Part shown: positions 27,020 to 35,070 of the stretch, piece after piece
Layout: every line of letters begins with the position of its first letter
Position numbering within the stretch: position 1 is the first letter of the stretch
Origin: an uncultured Bacteroidales bacterium
Lineage (GTDB): Bacteria > Bacteroidota > Bacteroidia > Bacteroidales > UBA932
Direction: 5' to 3'
Length of the DNA: 64,000 nt
Assembly (NCBI GenBank): GCA_934695325.1
Contig: CAKUVD010000004.1
Coordinates: forward strand, 62,001-126,000
Translations under genes and position numbers: made by a program
Notes under the pieces: generated by a model
Told to the model about the DNA's origin: nothing
Databases searched by the model: none
What the model saw: the letters and a program-made list of their open reading frames with translations, nothing else

Positions 27020-28372
27020 ATGAAAAAGGTTCTCATCATCACTTATTATTGGCCGCCTGCAGGAGGTTCCGGAGTTCAGAGATGGGTCAAGTTCAGCAAA
27101 TATCTGCCGCAGTTCGGGTGGCAGCCGGTAATCTATACGCCTGAGAACCCGGAAATGACCAGCATTGACAAGACATTGGAGGAAGACATACCTGAGGATG
27201 CCGTCGTCATTCGCAGACATATCACGGAATTCTATTCACTGTACAGAAAACTGACAGGAAAGAAGGACGCGACGAAGCAGGAGGTGAACCCCATCAACAG
27301 CCAGAAGAAGACCTTCAAGCAGAAACTGATGCTTTTCCTCAGGGGGAATCTTTTCATTCCGGACCCGAGAGTGACTTGGGTGAGGCCGTCCGTACGCTTC
27401 CTGAAGAAATATCTGAAAGAACACCCGGTAGATGCCATCGTGAGCACAGGCCCTCCTCAGTCTATGCACCTCATAGCCGGAAGGCTCGCCAAAGCCACAG
27501 GGATACCGTGGGTCGCCGATTTTCGCGATCCGTGGACTAAGATGTTCTATTTCAAGCACCTGTGCCTATGCGGCTGGGCAGAAAGAAAACATCATCGCCT
27601 GGAGCAACAGGTCCTGGACGATGCCACGGTAATCGTGGCCGTCTCACCTCTCGTGCAAGAGGAATTCCAGGCTATGACGAACACTCCGGTAGAGCTCATC
27701 ACCAATGGTTTCGACGAGGATGACTTCAGCCAGGTGGTGGAGCCGGACGGGTATTTCAATGTCACCCACACGGGGCTTTTCGCCTCGGACGGCAATCCGG
27801 AGATAATATGGCAGGCTCTCGCCGAGAAATGCAGGGCCGACTCCGATTTCGACAGGATGCTGCGTATCAGGCTTGTAGGAAAGACGGACAAGGAAATCAT
27901 CGACTCGATCAATGCCGCAGGACTGGGGTCTCATCTTGTCGATTTGGGATATCAGAGCCACAATGTGGCGGTACGTGAACAAAAAAATGCCTCAATGCTG
28001 ATTCTGCCTCTGCGCAAGGAACCGGAGTACCGCGCCACGTTGCCGGGAAAGCTGTTCGAGTATCTGGCTTCGATGAATCCGATTCTCGGCATCGGGCAGA
28101 CAGACGGGGCGATGGCGCGTATCGTGAACCAGACAGGTGCCGGAGTGGTTTTCGGATGGGAAGACAAGGATTCCGTGGCGGCTTATATTAATCTATGCTG
28201 GAAGCGTTTCAATACGGCCGATGACGACGAAGACATCCAGGTGGAACATTCAGGCGAGGCTGAACTTGAAGAGGTTTTGACAGACAACGACAAGGCCGAC
28301 GCCATACGCCAGTTCTCCCGCAAATCCCTGACGGCTCGGATGGCAGAACTGCTCGACTCTATCTCCAAGTAG
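27020..28372 (+). CDS. Glycosyltransferase family 4-like protein
   Basis: This is a GT-B fold glycosyltransferase, probably acting at the cytoplasmic side of the membrane in surface polysaccharide or glycan assembly. The N-terminus shows the typical MKKVLIITYYWPPAGGSGVQR with a glycine-rich loop. The middle has WVADFRDPW, and ATVIVAVSPLVQEEF is followed by VELITNGFDEDDF. The C-terminal domain includes LPGKLFEYLAS, corresponding to the sugar-nucleotide-binding E-x7-E region of GT4 enzymes. The 5' extension of 34 codons is rejected because a promoter lies in it. Its stop codon abuts the trmB stop directly with no base between. No other polysaccharide genes are near. Confidence 0.85.
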   Translation: MKKVLIITYYWPPAGGSGVQRWVKFSKYLPQFGWQPVIYTPENPEMTSIDKTLEEDIPEDAVVIRRHITEFYSLYRKLTGKKDATKQEVNPINSQKKTFKQKLMLFLRGNLFIPDPRVTWVRPSVRFLKKYLKEHPVDAIVSTGPPQSMHLIAGRLAKATGIPWVADFRDPWTKMFYFKHLCLCGWAERKHHRLEQQVLDDATVIVAVSPLVQEEFQAMTNTPVELITNGFDEDDFSQVVEPDGYFNVTHTGLFASDGNPEIIWQALAEKCRADSDFDRMLRIRLVGKTDKEIIDSINAAGLGSHLVDLGYQSHNVAVREQKNASMLILPLRKEPEYRATLPGKLFEYLASMNPILGIGQTDGAMARIVNQTGAGVVFGWEDKDSVAAYINLCWKRFNTADDDEDIQVEHSGEAELEEVLTDNDKADAIRQFSRKSLTARMAELLDSISK

Positions 28373-29230
28373 TCATTTCAGATGTATGCTGTGGCCCGGC
28401 AGGAGACGCGGTGCCTCGGCGGCACGCCACACGGCGGCGTCAAAGTCAGGATAGACATAGGCGCCCGAATGGTCTATGGTGAATGCAATATAGTTTATCT
28501 TGAATCCCTGGGACAGGAAGTTCTGCTCATAGAATGTCTGGACCTCGAAAAGAGCGTCCACGGCTGCCTTTCCACAGACAGATGAGAATTCGGAAGAATA
28601 CAGGGCCTCCCGCCCGGAGCCGCTCTCCACGCCATAAAGATCAGATGTGGAGGCCAGGACGTGCAGGGCATTTGCCTCACATACAGACTTCGTATATTCG
28701 TACAGGAAAGTGCTGTCAGTCTTTAGATGTATGACGCCTCCAGGCTTGAGAAAACGGCGGTATCGTTCCAGGAACATAGGACTAGTCAGGCGACTGTTCT
28801 CGCTCTTCATCTGAGGGTCAGAGAACGTAAGCCATATCTCGGAAATCTCCCCGGGAGCGAAGAACGCCTCTATGAATTCGATGCGCGTGCGCAGGAAAGC
28901 GACATTGGGCAACTGATGCTCAGTGGCATATTTGGCCCCCTTCCATAGCCTCGCCCCCTTGATGTCCACACCGATATAGTTCACGTCAGGATTCCTCTCC
29001 GCAAGCGCCGTAGTGTACTCTCCCTTTCCGCATCCGAGTTCCAGGACGACCGGACAGTCCCTGTCGTGGAACATCATCCTGTTCCAGTTCCCTTTTACAG
29101 GGTGAGCCTTCAGATTCAGAGGAGTCCACGCTCCGCCTTCCTTTCCCTCAAGGACTTCCTCCGATGCCGGCTGAAGCAGGCAGGGGAATGTCTCGTTTTC
29201 ACTGAATTTCTTTAACTTACCGTGTCCCAT
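28373..29230 (-). CDS. trmB: tRNA (guanine-N7)-methyltransferase
   Basis: TrmB methylates G46 in the variable loop of tRNAs using S-adenosylmethionine. The SAM-binding motif LELGCGKGEY is present, with GVDIKGARLWKGAK, the catalytic-region segment WLTFSDPQMKSENSRLTSP and the C-terminal motif near INYIAFTID. An extra C-terminal tail follows. The length of 285 residues is somewhat over the minimal family size and typical of Bacteroidota forms. It is the last gene of the long minus-strand operon; its start overlaps the gldH end by 14 bases. Confidence 0.93.
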   Translation of the reverse strand: MGHGKLKKFSENETFPCLLQPASEEVLEGKEGGAWTPLNLKAHPVKGNWNRMMFHDRDCPVVLELGCGKGEYTTALAERNPDVNYIGVDIKGARLWKGAKYATEHQLPNVAFLRTRIEFIEAFFAPGEISEIWLTFSDPQMKSENSRLTSPMFLERYRRFLKPGGVIHLKTDSTFLYEYTKSVCEANALHVLASTSDLYGVESGSGREALYSSEFSSVCGKAAVDALFEVQTFYEQNFLSQGFKINYIAFTIDHSGAYVYPDFDAAVWRAAEAPRLLPGHSIHLK

Positions 29231-29705
29231 TGTCTTGTGTTTGTTTTCTGTCCACCCGTATGCCTACGCCTGTCATCCCATATCTCTTCAGAGAATCCTC
29301 ATCCACCTTCACATAAAGCCGCCACTTTCCGTTCTCGACTGGCGCCAGGCTCTCGCCGAGCTTATCGGCAATCACTTTGTCATAATATGACGAATCACGC
29401 AGCATATCTCTGCCGAGGATGACATTGTCCTCGAAAAGACGACCGTCAGGCGCCTCCCACATAAGCCGGAGAGGCATTGACCTGAAAGAAGAGAAATTCC
29501 TGTCAATGCAGGAGAAAGATGATATGAGCGAGATGTCATAGACGGACAATGAATCCGTCATATCAATGTCGAACGCATATCTGCCCCAAGCGTCCCTTTC
29601 ATTGTTCCTGACGAACTGTTCGGCCGTCACAGGACGAGAGCACGACATCGCCGCAATCATCGACACCGTCGCGCAAAGCATACATAATAAGCGTCCGCTA
29701 TTCAT
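29217..29705 (-). CDS. gldH: GldH-type lipoprotein
   Basis: The lipobox MSC follows a signal peptide; the preferred start is the ATG at 29705, which lies inside the ricT stop region (AATGAATAG), giving 162 residues. The mature part shows the GldH pattern: NERDAWGRYAFDIDMTDSLSVYDISL at the start, a MPLRLMWEAPDGRLFEDNVIL middle and GKWRLYVKVDED at the end. GldH is needed for gliding in Flavobacterium, but homologues next to ricT are widespread in non-gliding Bacteroidales, where the role is unknown. The longer frame to 29774 is rejected because it lies wholly within ricT. Confidence 0.75.
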   Translation of the reverse strand: MNSGRLLCMLCATVSMIAAMSCSRPVTAEQFVRNNERDAWGRYAFDIDMTDSLSVYDISLISSFSCIDRNFSSFRSMPLRLMWEAPDGRLFEDNVILGRDMLRDSSYYDKVIADKLGESLAPVENGKWRLYVKVDEDSLKRYGMTGVGIRVDRKQTQDNGTR

Positions 29706-30972
29706 TATTGCCTTTCTGCTGCCCTTCCGTACGAGGACGCTGAGGTCTCCCCTGACGGCGCGGAGGGCGCGCATTCATCTGCGGCTTCTCCTGCGGTGCG
29801 TTCTGGGCCTTTTCATCACGTGCCCCGCGCTGCTTCCCGGCTTTCTGTCTGTTCCGGCCCTGACCGCGTCCTTTCTTGCGTCCTGGAGTATCGAACCTGG
29901 TTATGCTGTCGTCACCTACCGCCGTTATGAACTCCGGAATCTCAGGTTCCGGTTCAGTCTTGAGAGACTCAGGCTTGACGCCGTTCCTGTTCATCTTTAT
30001 GATTTCACGCACTTCCGAAGCGGCAAGAGGGAAAAGATTTGCGAGAGAGCCTTTGTCATAAGAGAAATACATCACCTCCTTAAGGATATCTGTCTTCATC
30101 AGATATGCCAGACCATCCTGGAATTCAAGAGGCTCTGACACGCGAGGTATCCTGGACTGGGCATCCAAGTATGTGGCGACCTCATAGTTAAGGCAACACT
30201 TGAGCTTGCCACATTGTCCTGCAAGTTTCTGAGGATTGAGGGACAGGTCCTGACAGCGTGCGGCAGCAGTGGTGATGGACTTGAAGTTCGTGATGTAGTT
30301 AGCGCAGCACAGCTCGCGTCCGCAGATGCCGAGGCCTCCGATGAGACCGGCTTCCTGACGCGCGCCTATCTGCTTCATCTCTATGCGGATGCGGAACTCC
30401 TCGGCAAACACCTTGATGAGCTGTCTGAAGTCCACACGCCCATCGGCGATATAGTAGAATATGGCTTTCGTCCCATCGCCCTGGAACTCCACATCGCCGA
30501 TTTTCATATCGAGGCCGAGTTCAACGGCTATCTGCCTGGCCCTGATCATCGTCTCCTGCTCACGGGCTATGGCCTCCTGCCATTTCTCGATGTCCAGAGT
30601 CTTCGCTTTCCTGTATATTTTCTTGAACTCGGTATTGTCAGGATCAATGCCTTTGCACTTCATCTGCCTGCCGACAACAGGCCCTTCCAGCGTGACTATC
30701 CCCAGGTCGTGACCGCTCTGAGCTTCGACTATCACCAGGTCACCCATCTTTATGCTCTGTCCGGAGGCATTGACATATATTCCCTTACGGGTATTCTTGA
30801 AACGAACCTCGAACAGATCGGAATACTGGCCCTGTGTGATGCCGCTCAGCCAGTTGTAGTCTTCCAGCTTGCAGCAGCCTCTCCTATATGTGCAGTTCAG
30901 TTCATCGTTACCGTCGCGGGTCACCGTGCATCCGCGGTTACAGTCGAACTGAATATTCTCATTGTTATCCAT
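29698..30972 (-). CDS. RicT/YaaT-like PSP1 domain protein
   Basis: The PSP1 domain is recognisable in EVRFKNTRKGIYVN, IVEAQSGHDLGIVTL and later FRIRIEMKQIGARQEAGLIGGLGICGRELCCA. In Bacillus the homologue RicT (YaaT) forms an Fe-S-binding complex with RicA and RicF that acts on mRNA processing and development. The cysteines here (CNRGC near the N-terminus, GICGRELCC, CGKLKCCLNY) fit metal or cluster binding. The C-terminal 70 residues are disordered and rich in Arg, Lys, Gln and Pro, suggesting nucleic acid contact. It sits between holB and gldH, the usual order in Bacteroidales. Confidence 0.88.
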   Translation of the reverse strand: MDNNENIQFDCNRGCTVTRDGNDELNCTYRRGCCKLEDYNWLSGITQGQYSDLFEVRFKNTRKGIYVNASGQSIKMGDLVIVEAQSGHDLGIVTLEGPVVGRQMKCKGIDPDNTEFKKIYRKAKTLDIEKWQEAIAREQETMIRARQIAVELGLDMKIGDVEFQGDGTKAIFYYIADGRVDFRQLIKVFAEEFRIRIEMKQIGARQEAGLIGGLGICGRELCCANYITNFKSITTAAARCQDLSLNPQKLAGQCGKLKCCLNYEVATYLDAQSRIPRVSEPLEFQDGLAYLMKTDILKEVMYFSYDKGSLANLFPLAASEVREIIKMNRNGVKPESLKTEPEPEIPEFITAVGDDSITRFDTPGRKKGRGQGRNRQKAGKQRGARDEKAQNAPQEKPQMNARPPRRQGRPQRPRTEGQQKGNNE

Positions 30973-30984
30973 CTTGCATATATA

Positions 30985-32091
30985 TTAACTCACGAACAGG
31001 CGATTCACCAGATTCGTGAAAATTATTTTCTGATTTACATTACGCACCACAAGCGAATAAGCCTTGCTTATCGCCATAAGGGCGTTCCGGCAGAATGACG
31101 GACCGCATTTACGTGCGGCTTCCGCATAGAAATCCTTGTCTTCATGCCTTATTCCGGCTATGGAAGCCATATTGTTCTGAAGCATATATATCTTGCGGAC
31201 ACATTCACCCGCAAATTTACAAAAAGCTTTCTGTTTTTCACGTGATTCCAATGCAGCCACAGATTCGCCGGTTTCCAGCACATCCAGATAATTTCTTGAC
31301 AATATGCCGTCCATAAGACGCATAAACATATCCATCATCTCGACATTCTCATCCCGCTCGGCCAGGCTGCGTATTGCGACGCCTATGCTTCCGGAGGCGA
31401 ATTCAGCGGCATATTCAGCTGCCTCCCTGTCCACTCCCGTCCATCTAGGAAGCGCGGACGCCACTTCTTCTCTGCCGGAAGGCATCACCCTTATCAGCTG
31501 ACACCTGGATCGAATTGTCTTCAGCACTCGTTCAGGCTGATGTGTCACAAACAGAAACACTGTCTTCTCGGATGGTTCTTCGACGATTTTCAGCAGGCGG
31601 TTTGCCGCCTCTGTCTGCATCTTCTCCGGAAGCCATATAACTATAGCCCTATAACCGTCAGAAAATGAACTCAATGACAGCCAGTTCAATATATTCTTGG
31701 CATCAGCCACCGATATTCCGGCAGCCTTCTTCTCAATCTCCAGAGTCTCATAGAGTTCGTTCTCCATAAAGAACGGATTCCTCACGAACAGATCACGCCA
31801 TTTCTGTATGAAATTTTCAGAGGTGACCTTTTCTCCCGCCACAGGGAAGACGAAATGAATGTCAGGATATATCAGTTTGGATATCTGGTTGCAGGAAGGG
31901 CACGTTCCGCACGAATCCACTCCGGAATGATGCCTGCAGTTCAGATACTGCATAAAGGCCACGGCAAGAGCAAGGGCACCACAACCTTCATTCTCGTGAA
32001 ACATCAATGCGTGAGGGACACGGCCGCTGTCAGCCATCCTGACCAAAGCAGCCTTCACATCCGAATTTCCTGTAATGTCCGCAAATTTCAC
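30985..32091 (-). CDS. holB: DNA polymerase III delta' subunit
   Basis: This is a clamp-loader subunit of the replicative polymerase. The N-terminus has the delta-prime pattern VPHALMFHENEGCGALALA, followed by a zinc module with CRHH...CGTCPSC. Then come the PDIHFVFP segment, KAAGISVADAKNIL, the sensor-like region LLKIVEEPSEKTVFLFVTH and IRSRCQLI with the SRC motif. The P-loop lacks a GK pair, which is common for delta-prime. Its start overlaps the prenyltransferase stop by four bases (ATGA). Confidence 0.88.
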   Translation of the reverse strand: MKFADITGNSDVKAALVRMADSGRVPHALMFHENEGCGALALAVAFMQYLNCRHHSGVDSCGTCPSCNQISKLIYPDIHFVFPVAGEKVTSENFIQKWRDLFVRNPFFMENELYETLEIEKKAAGISVADAKNILNWLSLSSFSDGYRAIVIWLPEKMQTEAANRLLKIVEEPSEKTVFLFVTHQPERVLKTIRSRCQLIRVMPSGREEVASALPRWTGVDREAAEYAAEFASGSIGVAIRSLAERDENVEMMDMFMRLMDGILSRNYLDVLETGESVAALESREKQKAFCKFAGECVRKIYMLQNNMASIAGIRHEDKDFYAEAARKCGPSFCRNALMAISKAYSLVVRNVNQKIIFTNLVNRLFVS

Positions 32092-33071
32092 GATTCCCTG
32101 TCCGCTGTAAATTCCGCTATATCTTCCAGCATTGAGACCTCCCGGCGGCAGCCAAGCGGTTTCAGCGCTATCTTCGCATTGTCAACATATTCTCTGAGAC
32201 GCATCTCGGCATACTCCATTCCTCCGTTCATCTTGACGAATTCGACGATGTCATTCTGCCATTCAGGGTGCTCATCTATGCCGCATACCATTCTGCGGAT
32301 ACGCTTCGACTCCTCATCACCGACATTCGCCAACGCCCCGAGCAGAGGAAGAGTGATCTTTTTCTCTTTCAAATCCTGGCCGGCCGGCTTGCCTATATGA
32401 GCATTGTCCTCATAATCGAAGATGTCGTCCCTTATCTGGAATGCTATTCCCAGACACTTGGCGTATTTCTTCACGGCAATGTTCTTGTCAGGGGAAACGC
32501 CAACCGATATCGCCGCACTCTCAGCGGAAGTTACGAAGAGAGATGCTGTCTTATTGTATATTATTCTGTAATAATCTGTTTCTGAAGCATCCCCGGTGCC
32601 TGCCTTCTGAAGTTGCAGAAGTTCGCCTTTCGCAAGATCAGCCAATGTCCTGGAGAAGATGCGTATCACCCTGTCTGAAGAATTCTTGCAGGAAAGTATG
32701 TTCTCCATTCCTTTAACAAGCCAATAGTCGCCGAGCAGGACAGAAGCCCTGCCACCTAACAAGGACATAACCGTGGGGGCTCCGCGACGCACCGGACTGT
32801 CATCAGCCACGTCATCGTGCAAGAGAGTGGCATTATGCAAGAGTTCAGCGGCAGCCGCATAGTGCAATGTGTCCTCAGTGATGAATCCTCCCGAGCACGC
32901 CTTCGCGGCGAGAAGGCAAAGTACTGGACGAATCTGCTTTCCGCTTCTGCCGAGAAGCATCCTGTTGGTCTTGTCCAGCAATGATATGTCACTGGCAAGG
33001 GAGGCCGCCATTATGGCATCCACCTTGTCAAGATCGGTCTTCAGATATTCTTTTATGTCCTTGAAATCCAT
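32088..33071 (-). CDS. Trans-polyprenyl diphosphate synthase
   Basis: This enzyme condenses isopentenyl diphosphate units to a long-chain prenyl diphosphate, which in Bacteroidales supplies the side chain of menaquinone. Both aspartate-rich motifs are present: LLHDDVADDSPVRRG (first DDxxD) and FQIRDDIFDYE (second DDxxD). The GKQIRP motif near residue 45 binds the substrate diphosphate. The length of 327 residues is normal for octaprenyl/solanesyl synthases. The final chain length cannot be told from sequence. It lies four bases after the LOG gene. Confidence 0.9.
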   Translation of the reverse strand: MDFKDIKEYLKTDLDKVDAIMAASLASDISLLDKTNRMLLGRSGKQIRPVLCLLAAKACSGGFITEDTLHYAAAAELLHNATLLHDDVADDSPVRRGAPTVMSLLGGRASVLLGDYWLVKGMENILSCKNSSDRVIRIFSRTLADLAKGELLQLQKAGTGDASETDYYRIIYNKTASLFVTSAESAAISVGVSPDKNIAVKKYAKCLGIAFQIRDDIFDYEDNAHIGKPAGQDLKEKKITLPLLGALANVGDEESKRIRRMVCGIDEHPEWQNDIVEFVKMNGGMEYAEMRLREYVDNAKIALKPLGCRREVSMLEDIAEFTADRES

Positions 33072-33075
33072 CCTG

Positions 33076-33612
33076 TCACTTCAGCATTGACAACATCTCA
33101 CTCACTGAAGACGGGAAAGCGATCAGGCCGCGATCTCCGGAGCCAAGCATTCCTGTCTCCACGTAAAAGTCGAGAAGGTCAATGAATTTATCATAAAACC
33201 CGTCTATATTGAGGGCATATATCTTTCCGTCATATTTGCGGAGCTTCGCCAGGGCCAATGTCTCCACGAGTTCATCAAGAGTCCCTATGCCTCCTGGCAA
33301 CGCTATCGCAGCGCACGTCCCCTCTCTCATCTTCTCCTTGCGCTCCGACATAGTATCCGTATATATGACCTCAGAAAGACTGTCATATACGAACTCTTCC
33401 ATAAAACGAGGGATGACACCTATATGACGGCCTCCACACTGTCTGACTGTGTCGGAGACTACGCCCATAGTTCCTTTCACGGTGCCTCCGGAGACTATCG
33501 TGAAACCTTCCGCCACGGCGCCTCTGATGAACTCCGCGGCAACCTCATTATATTGTTGATCAATGTTCTCGCTTGCAGAGCAATAGACCACTATTTTCTT
33601 CTCCTCGGCCAT
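33076..33612 (-). CDS. LOG family protein (nucleoside 5'-monophosphate phosphoribohydrolase)
   Basis: LOG-type enzymes cleave the N-glycosidic bond of nucleoside monophosphates, including cytokinin ribotides. The nucleotide motif PGGIGTLDE is present (ALPGGIGTLDELVE), as is the glycine loop SGGTVKGTMGVVSD. The length of 178 residues fits the TIGR00730 family. It is in the middle of the minus-strand operon, one base after the outer-membrane protein stop. The physiological substrate in this organism is unknown. Confidence 0.9.
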   Translation of the reverse strand: MAEEKKIVVYCSASENIDQQYNEVAAEFIRGAVAEGFTIVSGGTVKGTMGVVSDTVRQCGGRHIGVIPRFMEEFVYDSLSEVIYTDTMSERKEKMREGTCAAIALPGGIGTLDELVETLALAKLRKYDGKIYALNIDGFYDKFIDLLDFYVETGMLGSGDRGLIAFPSSVSEMLSMLK

Positions 33613-33613
33613 A

Positions 33614-34279
33614 TCAGAACATAAAGGCCAATGAAAACGTGACTCCGTTGAAGTTGCGTCCGTCCTTGAACGCCTCCTTCACAGTCTGACCGACATCATT
33701 CATCTTCCCGTTCTCAGAATACAGTGAGCCGAAGTTCCAGAAGTATTTGACAGAAAGCTGAAATCTCCATACATCTATTCCGCCTCCAAGTCCGAGACCA
33801 TACTCCCAGCGCGCCATTCCGGCACCCTTGAAAGACGTGGTCTTCATAGGACTGGCACCATTCTCAGACCTCTTGGCCTTGGCGAAAAGCCCATATCCCA
33901 CGAAAGGCTCCGCGAACACATACGGTCTGAAAGCCACGAGATCAGGACCCCACTGTACCTGAACAGGAATCTCCAGATATGCCGCACGTGCATCCAGCCT
34001 GAAGTTTTCAGGACCGACATCGCTCAATTTCGTTCCTTTGGTCTGGTACAATATGGAAGGCTGTACGGCAAATCCGTATGCGATAGGAAGCTCTGCCGTA
34101 AGCCCGATATGATATCTTCCGATGGAACTTGCGTCCACATTCTTCGCATTGGACGAAGACGATGTGAAACCGGCAATAATGCCTGCCCTGGCCTTGTCAC
34201 GGGTGCCCGCAGCAGCATCCAGAGACACCGCAAGCACCGCCATCGCAGCAGCCGCGGCGATAAATACCCTCCTAAGCAT
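33614..34279 (-). CDS. Outer-membrane beta-barrel protein (porin-like)
   Basis: A signal peptide (about 1-24, ending DAAAG) precedes strands with alternating hydrophobic residues and conserved glycines (RYHIGLTAELPIAYGFAVQPSILYQTKGTKL, YLEIPVQVQW, YGLGLGGGIDVWRFQLSVKYFWNFG). The C-terminus LAFMF ends in phenylalanine. It matches the outer-membrane beta-barrel domain (OMP_b-brl) family, in which proteins are often annotated as PorT-like. It is the second gene of the operon, after trxA, 11 bases downstream. Confidence 0.78.
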   Translation of the reverse strand: MLRRVFIAAAAAMAVLAVSLDAAAGTRDKARAGIIAGFTSSSSNAKNVDASSIGRYHIGLTAELPIAYGFAVQPSILYQTKGTKLSDVGPENFRLDARAAYLEIPVQVQWGPDLVAFRPYVFAEPFVGYGLFAKAKRSENGASPMKTTSFKGAGMARWEYGLGLGGGIDVWRFQLSVKYFWNFGSLYSENGKMNDVGQTVKEAFKDGRNFNGVTFSLAFMF

Positions 34280-34290
34280 AATCCTGAAAT

Positions 34291-34605
34291 TTAGAGCAAT
34301 GCGTCAATCTTGGCCGTAATGTCTGCCTTCGGAGCCGCGCCTACAAGCCTGTCCACCATCTGTCTGTTCTTGAAGAACAGTAGAGTAGGAATGCTCCTGA
34401 TGCCGAACTGAGTGGCGATTTCCTCGCAGTCATCGACATTGCACTTGGCTACTTCAGCCTTTCCCGCATATTCAGATGCGATTTCTTCCACTGTCGGCGC
34501 AAGGGCACGGCAAGGGCCGCACCACGTAGCCCAGAAATCCACTACTACCGGAAGTGATCCGGAAATGATATCCGAGAAATTCTCGTTCGTAACAACTTTT
34601 GCCAT
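34291..34605 (-). CDS. trxA: Thioredoxin
   Basis: This is a cytoplasmic disulfide reductase of 104 residues with the active site WATWCGPCRALAP and the cis-proline loop RSIPTLLFF. No signal peptide is present. It is the first gene of the long minus-strand operon and is preceded by a -7 box at 34632-34639. Confidence 0.95.
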   Translation of the reverse strand: MAKVVTNENFSDIISGSLPVVVDFWATWCGPCRALAPTVEEIASEYAGKAEVAKCNVDDCEEIATQFGIRSIPTLLFFKNRQMVDRLVGAAPKADITAKIDALL

Positions 34606-34631
34606 AATCGAATCTGTTTTTAATCAATTTA

Positions 34632-34639
34632 CAAACATA
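34632..34639 (-). promoter_or_regulatory. Minus-strand -7 box (TATGTTTG) for trxA operon
   Basis: The minus strand reads TATGTTTG, an exact TAnnTTTG match, 27 bases before the trxA ATG. It would drive the eight-gene operon trxA to trmB. Confidence 0.65.
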
Positions 34640-34699
34640 CGAAATTTTCTTGTGCACTCCAATAAGTGCGCCGTAAATCACGCCAGAGCATCAAGCGAC

Positions 34700-34743
34700 A
34701 AAAAAAAGATGACCCCGTGGCGATACGCCTTAGGAGTCATCTT
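34700..34743 (-). terminator. Terminator of RND efflux operon
   Basis: On the minus strand, AAGATGAC pairs with GTCATCTT and is followed by seven or more Ts. It ends the efflux operon upstream of the trxA promoter. Confidence 0.8.
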
Positions 34744-34765
34744 CCATTAATCAAGAAATCATTCC

Positions 34766-35059
34766 CTAAAATGCCATTTCAGCATTCCAGTAGAAGGCTC
34801 GCAGACCGAGGTCCGGCGTGGCCTCATCCTTGGCCTTTAGATCAGCCAGGATGCCCTGCACCTTGTCGTCATCCACGAATGCCAGGATGGCGTGGTTCTG
34901 CACCGGCCACGCATGGCTTCCATAATGCGGCTCACCATCGACGGAGCCTCGTCCGTCAATGTCCTGCCAGCGGGTGAAGCCCCTCTGGGAGTGAGCGTCA
35001 AGCACATCCACGATTTCCTCGTTATATGCCTGGTTGTATGATATGAATATCGCTTTCAT
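34766..35059 (-). CDS. Small PII/CutA-like protein in efflux operon
   Basis: This 97-residue protein starts MKAIFISYNQAYNEEIVDVLD and has a segment GRGSVDGEPHYGSHAWPVQNHAILAFV that resembles the flexible loop and second strand of PII/CutA-type ferredoxin folds. Residues HYGSHAWP could bind metal or a nucleotide. It is 11 bases downstream of the RND permease gene, so it is almost certainly co-expressed. PII-like proteins are often linked with transporters, so a regulatory role for the pump is an inference. The family call is tentative. Confidence 0.6.
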   Translation of the reverse strand: MKAIFISYNQAYNEEIVDVLDAHSQRGFTRWQDIDGRGSVDGEPHYGSHAWPVQNHAILAFVDDDKVQGILADLKAKDEATPDLGLRAFYWNAEMAF

Positions 35060-35070
35060 CTTATTTATAT

